From Alkalibaculum sporogenes (GTDB taxonomy: Bacteria; Bacillota; Clostridia; Eubacteriales; Alkalibacteraceae), in contig NZ_WHNX01000008.1 in assembly GCF_009362815.1 (NCBI RefSeq), positions 1 through 64,000 of the forward strand: a DNA stretch of 64,000 nt, in the 5' to 3' direction. The position numbers and the translations under genes were made by a program. The notes under the pieces were generated by a model. The model made no database searches and had not been told where the DNA came from. It was given only the letters and a program-made list of their open reading frames with translations. Shown piece by piece: positions 8,323 to 17,534 of this stretch (the first letter of the stretch is position 1; every line of letters starts with the position of its first letter).

Positions 8323-8867
8323 AATAGATGTCTTGGGGGAAATAAAGTAAACCACAGTTATGGCCTGATCCAAGTAGTACACAAACTCACTTCTATATTC
8401 CCTCCATAGTGTCTGGAATAGAAAGAAAAAGCTGTTGTGGAAGCGAAAGGCACTTTTGGATGCTTTTATAGAAGAATATTACAAAAAACTTTGAAACATT
8501 ACTATAATATGGTAAAATATTATGAATTGAATTAAACCAATAAGAAGTTACTAGTTAGTATGAAACAATTTAGAGGTTAATAGCACAGCAGTTAAAGCGA
8601 TGATTGTTTCAAGACCTTTCCACGTCAATAAGAGAGACACAATTCATGGGAGACATCTTTGCATTTGGAATTGTGTTTTTTCTATATAAGCAGCTAACCG
8701 TCTAGCTAGTAGTATTTTTATTGCTCCACGCAATATGAAAAGCTAACATGGACACTTAGAGTACGGCAATACCTACAGGTAAGAAAACGTCTATCAAAAA
8801 TTTGTACTGACAAGGAGCCAAAGGGATCGAAGTAAGCTTATAAGTATAACAAAGGAGAGGTGAAATT
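8323..8867. other. intergenic region with terminator and gene debris
   Basis: The 545 bases hold a short frame at about 8371-8493 (38 codons, lysine-rich end FIEEYYKKL), open from the upstream stop but without a start or a known match. It may be the tail of a lost gene. A terminator lies at 8637-8684 and the ribosome site of the surface protein at 8853-8860. Nothing else was recognised. Confidence 0.4.
8637..8684 (+). terminator. intrinsic terminator
   Basis: ACACAATTC (8637-8645) pairs with GAATTGTGT (8668-8676), followed by TTTTTTCT. It insulates the surface-protein gene from upstream transcription. Confidence 0.75.
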
Positions 8868-11180
8868 ATGAGAAAGAAACGATTGAATAAAGCATTAGCA
8901 ATCGCGCTGAGTACAGTGATGATTATTTGTGCAGTGAACTTTGTGCCAGGAAGTGTAATAGAGGTGAAGGCGGATGCACCGACAGTTAAGGATGTAAACT
9001 TAGGCTTTGGGGGAATTAAAAATCCTACTAGTACAGGAACTGATGCCACAGCGTGGGCAGGCAGCAAGGTATACTATGGAAGTCACTTATGGAGAGTATT
9101 AGATAAATCTGGGTTCTTGTTTTCAGAGGAGTTCCTAGGAATGAGAGCTTATAATAATACGTATAACAGTATTACATGGGAAGGATGTACATTAAGAGCA
9201 TATCTGAATGGAACTAATAATGCAGGTGGAGCAGGGACCCTGCTTGGAAATACCTTTACAACAGCTGAACAGGGTGCAATTAATCTATCTACTGTCACAA
9301 ATGAGAATAATCCGGTTTATGGCACATTAGGTGGAAACGATACTACAGATAAATTATTTTTGCTTTCACTTGCAGAAGTTAACAATGCAACCTATGGATT
9401 TGGAAGTCATTTCACAAAATCTGCACTGTATTGGTGGTGGCTTCGTTCACCCGGCTTTAATGGTATGTATGGGGCCGAAGTGTCCCATTCGGGTTTTGTC
9501 AACGTGGAAGGGCTCCTAGTAGACAATTCTCAGGGTGTTCGCCCCGCTTTTCATTTGAATCTGTCATCTGTGCTCTTCACATTTGCCAGGGGAGCGAGTA
9601 AATCCTCTTTTGGAAGTGTGGGAGATAGTAACGTTTCAGCTAATCAATGGAAGCTAACACTAAAGGGAGCGGATGCTACACTTTCAGCCCAAACGACAGG
9701 TGGAGCTACAAGTTTACAGACTGGATATAGTGCAGAAAATCTTACAATAAATCATAGTACAGCAACTACACTTACAGGTGCAAGTCAGGTATCCGCTATG
9801 TTAACGGATAGCAATGGAACCGTATTATATTATGGTTCTATTAATAGTAATACCGCTGCAACTAGCTCCAACGTAACCATTCCAGCAGGACTTTCTGTAG
9901 GAAGTTATAGTTTATATGTATTTGCAGAGGATGTAAATACTGGAGATCTAACCGATTATGCATCTGCATTTGGAACAGCAATACCCATTACAGTTAGTGC
10001 ACCACTAAGTACCTATGATGTAACAATTACAGCGGGCAGCTATACGACTAAGACGGCTAACTCAGGAGAAGCGACCCAGACAGGACTTACAGGAGCCATG
10101 ACAGACATTGTGTACACAGCAAATGATGGATATTATTTTCCAACGGATTATAATAGTGATAACTCTTTGAATACCAATGGAATTACAGTTACAAGAGATA
10201 GCTATACCCAGATCACTGTATCAGGAACTCCAGCAGCCAATACCAGTGTTACCCTTGCCCCAGCCACAGAAAAAGCCACACAGAATGCCCCAGCAGGGTT
10301 AAGTGATGGTGTGGATAAGATAGCTGGAACAACTACAGTGATGGAATACGCTGCTTCACCAACTGCAACAACGTGGAATACGTGTACGGATAGTAATACC
10401 ACTGTAGTTGCAGGAACCTGGTATGTTAGATACAAGGAGACAGACACACAGAAAGCAGGTGCAACTAGGTTAGTCACAGTAACTACGGCACCAAATCCAC
10501 CAACACTGTATCAGGTAACTGTAAATAACGGAAGTGGGGATGGTACCTATGTAAAGGGTGCAACAGTTACCATTACGGCAGGTTCGCCAGCAAGCGGTAA
10601 ACAGTTCAAGAACTGGACGGTTGAAAGTGGCAGTGCAAATCTTGCAAGTAGTACAAGTGAGACCACTACCTTTACAATGCCGGCAGGAGAGCTTGTTATA
10701 ACGGCAACCTATGAAAATGTGACAACACAGACAGAGACTTATGTAATAAAATCAGGAGCGAATGGAACACATCAAATCGGCAGTGATGGAACCCTTACCA
10801 TAACCTGTTCGGGAGCACTGAATGATTTGACAGGTATTTATGTTGATGGTAATTTAGTGGATTCTTCTAATTATACTTTGAAATCTGGAAGTACGATTCT
10901 GACATTCCATGCAGATTACCTGAATGGTTTAGGCACAGGAAAGCACACGGTAAGATTTCAATATGGTGAAAATTCAGTGGAGACGAGCTTTGAAATAGCA
11001 GCAGCCGACTCTGACACAACAGACTCAAAAGCATCCGATACTGATACAGGATCTTCAGGTAAAGATGATGTGCCAAAAACGGGAGATCATACACCGATTG
11101 GGGGACTTATTGTACTTACTATGATAAGTGGAGTAGGAGTATTCTATTTTATAAGAAGAAAGAAATTTATTGAAAAATAA
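8868..11180 (+). CDS. sortase-type surface protein with DUF6273-like domain
   Basis: A 770-residue secreted wall protein. Residues 1-36 are a signal peptide (hydrophobic core ALAIALSTVMIICAV). Residues about 55-235 resemble DUF6273, with WRVLDKSG, LRAYLNG, YWWWLRSPG and GVRPAFHLNL in order. Ig-like/X2-type segments follow, then a repeat domain around 550-615 (GKQFKNWTVESG, FTMPAGELVITATYE), and another Ig-like domain. The end is a sorting signal: VPKTGD at 735-740, a hydrophobic stretch and RRKK. AAGGAGAGG precedes the ATG. It stands alone between terminators. Inferred role: cell-surface binding or adhesion; no catalytic motif is seen. Confidence 0.85.
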   Translation: MRKKRLNKALAIALSTVMIICAVNFVPGSVIEVKADAPTVKDVNLGFGGIKNPTSTGTDATAWAGSKVYYGSHLWRVLDKSGFLFSEEFLGMRAYNNTYNSITWEGCTLRAYLNGTNNAGGAGTLLGNTFTTAEQGAINLSTVTNENNPVYGTLGGNDTTDKLFLLSLAEVNNATYGFGSHFTKSALYWWWLRSPGFNGMYGAEVSHSGFVNVEGLLVDNSQGVRPAFHLNLSSVLFTFARGASKSSFGSVGDSNVSANQWKLTLKGADATLSAQTTGGATSLQTGYSAENLTINHSTATTLTGASQVSAMLTDSNGTVLYYGSINSNTAATSSNVTIPAGLSVGSYSLYVFAEDVNTGDLTDYASAFGTAIPITVSAPLSTYDVTITAGSYTTKTANSGEATQTGLTGAMTDIVYTANDGYYFPTDYNSDNSLNTNGITVTRDSYTQITVSGTPAANTSVTLAPATEKATQNAPAGLSDGVDKIAGTTTVMEYAASPTATTWNTCTDSNTTVVAGTWYVRYKETDTQKAGATRLVTVTTAPNPPTLYQVTVNNGSGDGTYVKGATVTITAGSPASGKQFKNWTVESGSANLASSTSETTTFTMPAGELVITATYENVTTQTETYVIKSGANGTHQIGSDGTLTITCSGALNDLTGIYVDGNLVDSSNYTLKSGSTILTFHADYLNGLGTGKHTVRFQYGENSVETSFEIAAADSDTTDSKASDTDTGSSGKDDVPKTGDHTPIGGLIVLTMISGVGVFYFIRRKKFIEK

Positions 11181-11324
11181 AAAATGTGGAAATACGATGA
11201 AGAAAAAAACATGCAAAACAATGTTCTTATGACAAAATGGGTGGAATGTTTTCTTCGTTTATTTTTTCAAAAATGAATTGGGATATGTTTTAACCATTTG
11301 TATTTATTCATCTATAATTTATCA

Positions 11325-11500
11325 ATTCTTTAAAATTACTGAGGGTTAGAACAAAAAAAATAAGACTAACTAAATTGATAGCTTGTGTAAAAAAAATATA
11401 TATAGCATAGTAATAAAACCATTTATTAATGGTCTGAAAAGCAAGTGAAAGTTGTTAATAAGAGTTGCTTAGGCTGCTCTTATATGTTGTAACAATTCGT
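11325..11500 (-). repeat. decayed end of the tyrosine transposase unit
   Basis: Positions 11403-11480 are clearly similar to 260-340, including the perfect ACCATT-TATT-AATGGT hairpin at 11419-11434 and remnants of the last transposase codons. Weaker similarity extends left to about 11325, where A-rich sequence matches 185-250. The rest of the gap 11181-11682 has nothing else recognisable. Confidence 0.7.
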
Positions 11501-11682
11501 TCAAATGATACAACCATATTGTGTACATTAATAAAAATAAGAATCTGTCTCTCTCTCCATTGATCTCGCATTAACAGGCACTAGATTACCGTTATCAGAA
11601 TTAAGTAGACAAATTAATTGAATATCTTTATATTATAATTATATTTTAGAGTAGGTAAAATTGAGGAATAGGAGAGCGAATT

Positions 11683-12030
11683 ATGGCAAAGTATGAAAAA
11701 AATCTTGAGGGTAATTTTAATGAATTATTAGAATGGCTACATAATGAAATCACTAACGGTAGCGTTTCAGCTAGTTACGAGGATGGAAGCGATATTGCAA
11801 TGGGACAGATAAAAATGGCTGTTCGAGTCTATGAACGTTACAGTATGATGGGTGGTAATCGTGTAAGCCTTAATGTCACTCTTTTAGGAGATGGACCTAA
11901 AATATTTATTTCTGCTATTACATCTGGTGGTAGTCAAGCAGTTTTTTTTAAGCTTAATACGATAGGCGAAGAAACATTTCTTGAATTATGCAGAGAATCT
12001 GTAGAGAAATATGTTAACAGTATAAGCTAA
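11683..12030 (+). CDS. DUF6054 family protein
   Basis: The 115-residue protein matches DUF6054 by its conserved core: NGSVSASYEDGSDIAMG, AVRVYERYS, GNRVSLNVTLLGDG and FISAITSGGSQAVFFKLNT. It has no signal peptide or membrane segment. TAGGAGAG precedes the ATG and a strong terminator follows, so it is a single-gene unit. The family's function is unknown. Confidence 0.8.
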   Translation: MAKYEKNLEGNFNELLEWLHNEITNGSVSASYEDGSDIAMGQIKMAVRVYERYSMMGGNRVSLNVTLLGDGPKIFISAITSGGSQAVFFKLNTIGEETFLELCRESVEKYVNSIS

Positions 12031-12081
12031 CTTACCTAATTTATAATAAGGATAGGTGTATGAAATGAAATTGAATGATTT

Positions 12082-12126
12082 AAGCTTGGAATCCCTTATA
12101 AATTGGATTTTCCAAGCTTTATTTTG
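12082..12126 (+). terminator. intrinsic terminator after the DUF6054 gene
   Basis: AAGCTTGGAA (12082-12091) pairs with TTCCAAGCTT (12110-12119), followed by TATTTTG. Confidence 0.8.
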
Positions 12127-12159
12127 AAATAAGTTGAGTAATTGATATTAAAATCTGAT

Positions 12160-12380
12160 AAAAGTTTAAATGACATTGCTAACATGTTCAACAAGTAGAT
12201 ACAAGATAGGTTAACTACTACACTCATTTTTACAAGTCGGAAATTTATGATGTTCTAGAATACAGTAATAGGTGTATGATTAAATGGGTTCGTAGGAAAT
12301 ACAAGAAACGAAAATCAAGAAGTATTGGCATAGAAGAATAGCAAAGTATGAAAATAAATTTGACTTTGTGACAATGAAGT
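12160..12380 (+). pseudogene. group II intron maturase, C-terminal relic
   Basis: Translating in shifting frames gives an ordered match to the end of group II intron reverse transcriptase/maturases: SLNDIANMFN, then VNYYTHFYKSEIYDVLEYSN, then RCMIKWVRRKYKKRKSRS. After a frameshift comes WHRRIAKYENKFDFV, the usual W-x-x-x-IA ending. An in-frame stop at 12207 and at least one frameshift make it dead. No intron domain V was found after it, so only part of the element survives. Confidence 0.65.
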
Positions 12381-12450
12381 AAAAGTTGTTAGGCTTTACT
12401 TAAGAAGTTGAAAATGTTACATTTAAAGAGTATCAAGAGGAGGGATTAGT

Positions 12451-12981
12451 ATAGAGATTAAGTTTGAAATAACAGAAGAAGATTATATTAGTTTTAATCT
12501 ATACCATGTTGAAAATTCACTATCACAGAAAAAAGTATATAATTTGTTACGGTATGCAGTACCTTTATTGTTTTCAGTACCTATATATGCCATAGGCACA
12601 AGTTTATTTAGACAGCCACAAATATACTGGTTAGCTATTGCCATATTATTTGTAATAATATGGATGATTTCATATCCAAAACAATATATAAAACTTATAA
12701 AAAGAACAACTAAAAAGCTGTTGCAAGAAGGTGATAATTCATCTATTTTTGGTGAAAAGACTTTGCTAATAGATGAGTATAATATAACAGTAAAAGGTGA
12801 ACATACTACAGAGACAATATCAAGGGAAAGTATAAAGTCTGTAAAAGTTTATGACGATATGATACTTCTTTATTTAAGCGGAATTTCGGCTCAAATAATA
12901 CCAACTAGATATCTAAATGCGCAGTCTAAAAAAAGTCTTATGGATGAGTTGGATGTATTTATAGATGTAAGTTTCAAGTAA
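12451..12981 (+). CDS. YcxB-like membrane protein with an apparent ATA start
   Basis: The product has a YcxB-like layout. A short N-terminal strand region (IEIKFEITEEDYISFNLYHV) is followed by a two-helix membrane hairpin (LLFSVPIYAIGTSLF and IYWLAIAILFVIIWMIS) and a C-terminal strand-rich domain. The first ATG/GTG/TTG start is TTG at 12544, inside the first membrane helix. The conserved N-terminus is in frame from 12451, where ATA stands six bases after AAGAGGAGGG. That is exactly where family members have ATG. Either ATA is used or the start has mutated and the gene is silent or shortened. Function of the family is unknown. Confidence 0.65.
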   Translation: MEIKFEITEEDYISFNLYHVENSLSQKKVYNLLRYAVPLLFSVPIYAIGTSLFRQPQIYWLAIAILFVIIWMISYPKQYIKLIKRTTKKLLQEGDNSSIFGEKTLLIDEYNITVKGEHTTETISRESIKSVKVYDDMILLYLSGISAQIIPTRYLNAQSKKSLMDELDVFIDVSFK

Positions 12982-13057
12982 GTAACAAAGGGAGTAGGAA
13001 ACCGCGAACAAAGTATCGTCAATAATCTTTACGCGCGTTAAATTTTGTGTTTCCATG

Positions 13058-13975
13058 TTACTGCTCCTTTTTATAATTAATCGTTTTTCGCTCAGATATA
13101 AATAGTCCCACCAATGTAAGCACCATACCGCAAACTGCAATCCACGTGATTGTTTCGCTTAATACAAGAATTGATGTTATAACGGTAATAGCTGGAACCA
13201 TGTAAATGTAAATGCTCGTTTTTACTGCACCTAATAATTTGACAGCCGTATTCCATGTAACGAAACAGAGTGCCGATGCGCCTAATCCAAGAAAAAGGAT
13301 ATTAAATATATTAATTGGCTGTGAGAACCTTTCAATTCCAAATTCAAAGGGTAATATGAATAATACAGGTATCATAAAAAGTATTCCATAAAAAAAAGTC
13401 TTCCGGGTAGTCTGTATTGTGTTAAATCCGAATTGGCTGATTTTTCTTGTAAGTATTGAGTAAACCGCCCATACGATGGCAGCTAATACTGCCAACAGAT
13501 CACCTATTGGATTTAATTTCAAAACCATACTTCCATTAAAATTGATAAGGGCAATTCCGATTATAGCGATAAAAAAACCGATAAAAAAATTAAATTTTAT
13601 TTTTTCATTATCCAAAAACCAATAAGAGAATAATGCTACGAAAAACGGCGCAATAGAAATTATAACCCCAACATTAGACGCAAGTGTATAGGTTAGAGCT
13701 ATATTCTCTAAGAGAAAATAAAGTGTAACCCCACACAATCCAGCACCGGCAAACATCATTTCTTGTTTTATATTGGTTTCTTTCAGCCTATGGGGAAATG
13801 CCACTATTAAAACAAGCAGACCTATACCAAAACGATAAAACAATATCTCAATAGGTGTAAAATTAACGAGTAGTAGTTTTGTTGATATAAAAGTTGTTCC
13901 CCATATTAAAATCGTAATTACAGCTGACAAATGACCGGCAATTTCTTTGTTTATTCTCATATATTTCTGATACAC
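13058..13975 (-). CDS. EamA/DMT family transporter
   Basis: A 305-residue protein with about ten hydrophobic helices in two EamA repeats; ITILIWGTTFISTKLLL opens the first, and AIVWAVYSILTRK the second. Known family role: export of amino acids, metabolites or drugs across the inner membrane. It starts 15 bases after the AraC-type gene on the same strand and is surely co-transcribed with it. Substrate unknown. Confidence 0.88.
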   Translation of the reverse strand: MYQKYMRINKEIAGHLSAVITILIWGTTFISTKLLLVNFTPIEILFYRFGIGLLVLIVAFPHRLKETNIKQEMMFAGAGLCGVTLYFLLENIALTYTLASNVGVIISIAPFFVALFSYWFLDNEKIKFNFFIGFFIAIIGIALINFNGSMVLKLNPIGDLLAVLAAIVWAVYSILTRKISQFGFNTIQTTRKTFFYGILFMIPVLFILPFEFGIERFSQPINIFNILFLGLGASALCFVTWNTAVKLLGAVKTSIYIYMVPAITVITSILVLSETITWIAVCGMVLTLVGLFISERKTINYKKEQ

Positions 13976-13990
13976 TCCTTATCATAGGGA

Positions 13991-14815
13991 CTAATCTTTA
14001 TTTTCCTTAAATATATCCCCATATTGTTTTGGGGTAAGTCCGATTATATTTTTAAAAAATTTAGTAAAATGGCTTTGATCCGCAAAACCTGTTTGTATAG
14101 CAGCATCTAAGGGATATATACCTTTTTCCAATAGTTTTTTTGCTTCTCCAATTCGTATTGTTTCAAGATACTGATAGGGTGTAATGCCTCTTTGCTTTGT
14201 AAAGTTTCTTAACAAAGTATACTTGTTTAGGTTTGAAAGCTTGCTTAAATCATCCAATGAAATTAATTCTGTGAAATGAGTTTCTATGTAAGTGCAGGCT
14301 TTTTGAATTTCTCCACTAACTTCTGAAAGACTATCTTGTGTTGGTTCAGTGTATTGTGAAATTAGCTGCTCTATGAGAAAAAGGAAATTTTCTTCTTTTT
14401 TAAAATCTTTCCTATGATCCATAATTAATCCATGAAGTTCACGCATAGGAAGTAGAGCCTCACTTTGGTACGCTACTGTAGTGGTAAAGTTAGGAATATA
14501 ATCTATACCAGTAATCTGTTTAACCGTTTCGCGCATTATATCCTGCTTGATATTGATACTTCTCCAGTCTAACGGCTTGTTATCAATCTGATGACAAGCA
14601 TGATTATCCAAAGGATTGAATAATAGCAAGTCTCCTGTGTTAATGGTATAGTCCTTGTTTTTACAAGTCATATACCGTTTTCCTGATTCAACAAAACCAA
14701 TTACATAGTGTTCATGGAAGTGATTGGGGAATTTTTGCATTATCCCGTTGAATTGAAGTGCTTCAATTTTTAAGTCATTATCGTAACTCACTAAGCGTTG
14801 TTCCTGTGCTGTCAT
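13991..14815 (-). CDS. AraC-family regulator with cupin sensor domain
   Basis: A 274-residue regulator. Residues about 15-90 form a cupin-like AraC-binding domain (FPNHFHEHYVIGFVESG, GDLLLFNPLDNHAC). The last 100 residues hold the two helix-turn-helix motifs, ending FADQSHFTKFFKNIIGLTPK. The start at 14815 is chosen for AAGGAGG eight bases upstream; an ATG seven codons earlier is in frame. It lies directly upstream of the EamA transporter gene and probably activates it in response to the exported solute. Confidence 0.88.
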   Translation of the reverse strand: MTAQEQRLVSYDNDLKIEALQFNGIMQKFPNHFHEHYVIGFVESGKRYMTCKNKDYTINTGDLLLFNPLDNHACHQIDNKPLDWRSINIKQDIMRETVKQITGIDYIPNFTTTVAYQSEALLPMRELHGLIMDHRKDFKKEENFLFLIEQLISQYTEPTQDSLSEVSGEIQKACTYIETHFTELISLDDLSKLSNLNKYTLLRNFTKQRGITPYQYLETIRIGEAKKLLEKGIYPLDAAIQTGFADQSHFTKFFKNIIGLTPKQYGDIFKENKD

Positions 14816-14884
14816 AATATTGACCTCCTTATTCAATCAAATTGTAGCATAATTTTATAAATACCTCTTGTATGATATTGACTT

Positions 14885-15469
14885 TTATTCTACCTTTTTT
14901 ACTATTAAAGATTTGATATTGATTATTCTAGAATAGGATGTAACTATGGATAGTCCAGTAATACAGTAAACTATTAAATGAGTAAGAAATAATTGTGAAC
15001 TCCAAAAGAAGTAATTGACCAAAACAATAAAAGGAGTAATATACATGGATATTGCAATGTATTGACCAATCTTATCAGACTTAGGTTGAAAATTTTGACT
15101 TTCGCTATTGTTTTCTATTTTGGAGGTAATCATAAAATTAAAAAATCTATCTAAAATAACGAAAATAAACCACCCTGGAATAATATGATGAATAATCATA
15201 ACAGTATGCATAAATGTTACAAAACAAAAATCTGCAATCAAATCAAATATGACTCCAAACCTTGTTTCAATTCCGTATGTGCGAGCAATCTTTCCGTCGA
15301 TAAAATCACTGGTACAAATAATTAGGTATAAAAAAATAAAATATATATAAAGTTCCATACTGGTGTTCCCATCCAGTAGTTTATAGGTGACAAAGAGTAT
15401 GATAGGTGTGCAGGCAACTCTTAAAGCAGTAAAAGCATTTGCAGCATTTTTAATTATTAGGCACTTCAT
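14885..15469 (-). CDS. CDP-alcohol phosphatidyltransferase family protein
   Basis: A 194-residue membrane enzyme with the full family signature in residues about 57-80: D-FI-DG-KI-AR, eight residues, G-VIF-D-LIA-D. About five to six hydrophobic helices are seen. Known reaction: transfer of a phosphatidyl group from CDP-diacylglycerol to an alcohol in phospholipid synthesis. The start codon overlaps the stop of the upstream gene (TAATG). It is the last gene of a TetR-flavodoxin-flavodoxin set, an unusual place for a housekeeping lipid gene, so it may be an accessory enzyme induced with that set. Confidence 0.85.
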   Translation of the reverse strand: MKCLIIKNAANAFTALRVACTPIILFVTYKLLDGNTSMELYIYFIFLYLIICTSDFIDGKIARTYGIETRFGVIFDLIADFCFVTFMHTVMIIHHIIPGWFIFVILDRFFNFMITSKIENNSESQNFQPKSDKIGQYIAISMYITPFIVLVNYFFWSSQLFLTHLIVYCITGLSIVTSYSRIINIKSLIVKKVE

Positions 15470-16044
15470 TAGAAATTACCCAATTCAGATCCTAATGTAT
15501 ATGCCCTTTTTATTTCGCTCTCTTCTTCATTTGAAATGAATTTTTCTAGGTAGTCTGCTTCTCTGTGTAAAAGTTTATTTAAGCCCTCCAACTCAGTGAA
15601 ATTATCCTTAATCATTCCTGTAGAATAAATCAAAAGTGTACTATTGTCTATATTTTTTATTTCAGACATATAGTTCCCCAGAATAGGTGAAAACTCACCA
15701 TAGTATGCCGTGGTTCCAAATGCCACAATATCGTATTGCCCTATATCTGTTGGTAAATACTCTCCTGGATAATCTATGGTTACTTCATAGCCTGAATCAT
15801 TTAAACCTTTTGCAATGCTATCTGATATGTTTTTTGCAAATTCTGATCTCCCTGGTTGATAGATAACCAATGCAGTTTTACCATTTTCATCAGAGGGCAA
15901 CACGATTTCATTACTTGAATGTTCTACACTTTGGGCACTTGTAACATACATCATGCCACCTAAACTCCCTAGACCAATAACAAGAATACAAATAATTACA
16001 ATGATACACGCCTTTTTCCATTTTTTCATCTTAATTTTTCCCAT
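15469..16044 (-). CDS. membrane-anchored flavodoxin-like protein
   Basis: A 191-residue protein with an N-terminal membrane helix (residues about 12-34, ACIIVIICILVIGLG) and an extracytoplasmic flavodoxin-like fold. TALVIYQPGRSEFAKNISDS resembles the FMN phosphate-binding loop, and IVAFGTTAYYGEFS matches the second flavin loop. It follows a soluble flavodoxin gene by four bases and overlaps the CDP-alcohol transferase gene. Inferred role: electron transfer at the membrane surface, perhaps paired with the cytosolic flavodoxin. Confidence 0.75.
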   Translation of the reverse strand: MGKIKMKKWKKACIIVIICILVIGLGSLGGMMYVTSAQSVEHSSNEIVLPSDENGKTALVIYQPGRSEFAKNISDSIAKGLNDSGYEVTIDYPGEYLPTDIGQYDIVAFGTTAYYGEFSPILGNYMSEIKNIDNSTLLIYSTGMIKDNFTELEGLNKLLHREADYLEKFISNEEESEIKRAYTLGSELGNF

Positions 16045-16048
16045 AAGG

Positions 16049-16468
16049 TTAAACTCCCATTTTTGCTATGAAGGTCTTAGCGAATACCGCTGCATTATAA
16101 ACATCTTTTTCATTTGGTCTATTCTTAAACATGAACCCTAAATTGCCTTTGCAATGAAATTCTTGTAGTGACACGTTTAATCCTTGTGCTTCTAACTCTC
16201 GTTTCATGGGTGCATAAGCGTTTCCAAAAGCTCCAGAACTAAAGACGATAACCATTTTAATATTACTTGGATGGAGAGTCTTAATAAATTCTTTCATAGC
16301 TTCATCAATATCAAAGCTATATAAGCCTTCTCCCAAAAATAGAACATCGACAATCCCTTCTACTAAATCAGAAATTGGCTTTGCACATACCCCCAATTGA
16401 TTTGCAATTCCTTCTGCTAGTTTCTTTGTATGACCTGTTTTTGTAAAATACCTTACTTCAATTTTCAT
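16049..16468 (-). CDS. flavodoxin family protein
   Basis: A 139-residue soluble flavodoxin-like protein: IEVRYFTKTGHTKKLAEGIA is the FMN-phosphate loop and FLGEGLYSFDID and VIVFSSGAFGN form the isoalloxazine-contact loops. The start at 16468 is preferred because AGGTAGGAAAAC precedes it; an ATG seven codons upstream is in frame. First structural gene of the leftward operon behind the TetR gene. Confidence 0.82.
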   Translation of the reverse strand: MKIEVRYFTKTGHTKKLAEGIANQLGVCAKPISDLVEGIVDVLFLGEGLYSFDIDEAMKEFIKTLHPSNIKMVIVFSSGAFGNAYAPMKRELEAQGLNVSLQEFHCKGNLGFMFKNRPNEKDVYNAAVFAKTFIAKMGV

Positions 16469-16610
16469 TATTGTTTTCCTACCTTTCATAATTAAAATTA
16501 GTTTGTTGATATACTGTTATAGCATTTATTTTAGGTAAATTCACAGGACTTTTTCAGATTCCATCGTGTGCTTTTTTTGAACGTATGATTGACTTTCATT
16601 ATAATCAATA

Positions 16611-17195
16611 CTAACAATTCAATTCGTCGAGATAATAATCGAACATATTATTCACTAATTTATCTAGCAATTTATTTCGAGAGTGAATATCCCATAGATC
16701 ATGAGACAAGTAGGTGGTATATTCTTTTGCATTTAAAAACATTACTTGCATTGGAATGATGAGTTGAAAAGCCATTAACTTTAATTCAATATCTGTTTTT
16801 TTATCACCAAATATCTCTTTTAATAAGGGAATTATCATTTGAATCGTATTAATACTCCCATGTTTTAGTTCGGATGAAAAAACAATTTCTGCAAAGGTAT
16901 AGTTGCTAAAAGCGAAATCAGATATGGCTTTGACTAAATTTTTCACCCTATGTACAGGATGATTCTCACTTGCTGACTTCTTTAATATCGTTTTGGCAAT
17001 ATCACCCATGCAGAACCCAACAGCAGTATTTACAAGGTTTTCTTTTGATTGATAATAATAGTTGATCAAGGCGCTGTTCACACCAGCCATCTGTGCGATT
17101 TGCCTGTTGGTTATCTTACTAATATCTTTTTGTTCTTGTAATAGCTTTATCACCACATCCATAATTCGTTCTTTCGCACCTGTATTTTCATTCAT
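16611..17195 (-). CDS. TetR/AcrR-family transcriptional regulator
   Basis: A 194-residue regulator. Residues 8-55 form the TetR DNA-binding domain (ITNRQIAQMAGVNSALINYY, then YYQSKENL); the rest is a variable helical ligand domain. It lies upstream of the two flavodoxin-like genes on the same strand, with a 142-base gap that may hold their promoter, and is divergent from the reductase at 17785. Two TTTAANCATGNTTAAA palindromes in the divergent region are candidate operators for it or for the TetR at 19878. Confidence 0.88.
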   Translation of the reverse strand: MNENTGAKERIMDVVIKLLQEQKDISKITNRQIAQMAGVNSALINYYYQSKENLVNTAVGFCMGDIAKTILKKSASENHPVHRVKNLVKAISDFAFSNYTFAEIVFSSELKHGSINTIQMIIPLLKEIFGDKKTDIELKLMAFQLIIPMQVMFLNAKEYTTYLSHDLWDIHSRNKLLDKLVNNMFDYYLDELNC

Positions 17196-17434
17196 CCTAT
17201 GTGTGCCTCTCTTTCTATTATTTTTTTTAAGGTATCCAATTAGGTTAGAGACCTTTATAGATATATTCTTTTTCTATTTACATTATCAGAATCTGAAGTT
17301 AATCATATCGCTCCTTCAAATAAGGCTGAAAAAAGAGTGGTAATAGCGAGCAGATAGCGAATAAACAACAGCAAAACGAAATAACATTTGATCATAAACC
17401 ATAGATTGCATTTTTGACTGCGGTTTAATTATGA

Positions 17435-17450
17435 TTTAATCATGATTAAA
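17435..17450. promoter_or_regulatory. palindrome TTTAATCATGATTAAA
   Basis: A perfect 16-bp palindrome in the region between the divergent TetR and reductase genes. A near-copy is at 17662-17677. Its form fits a TetR-family operator, but no direct evidence links it to a regulator. Confidence 0.45.
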
Positions 17451-17534
17451 CAATAGCATTAGTCTTTGTTCTTGTCAATATAATTTTATGATAAATGGAG
17501 TAGAGATGCGACTAACTGGGAAGTTGGCACAAGA

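Noticed and set aside
8371-8493. Short frame ending FIEEYYKKL as a possible small gene
   Set aside because: No start codon or ribosome site and no recognised family; kept only as possible debris in the intergenic note.
10202-10477. Minus-strand frame opposite the surface protein
   Set aside because: It runs entirely inside a clear coding gene in another frame and has no domain or ribosome site; the same holds for many other shadow frames, for example 1109-1333, 17985-18305, 49998-50693 and 60993-61361.
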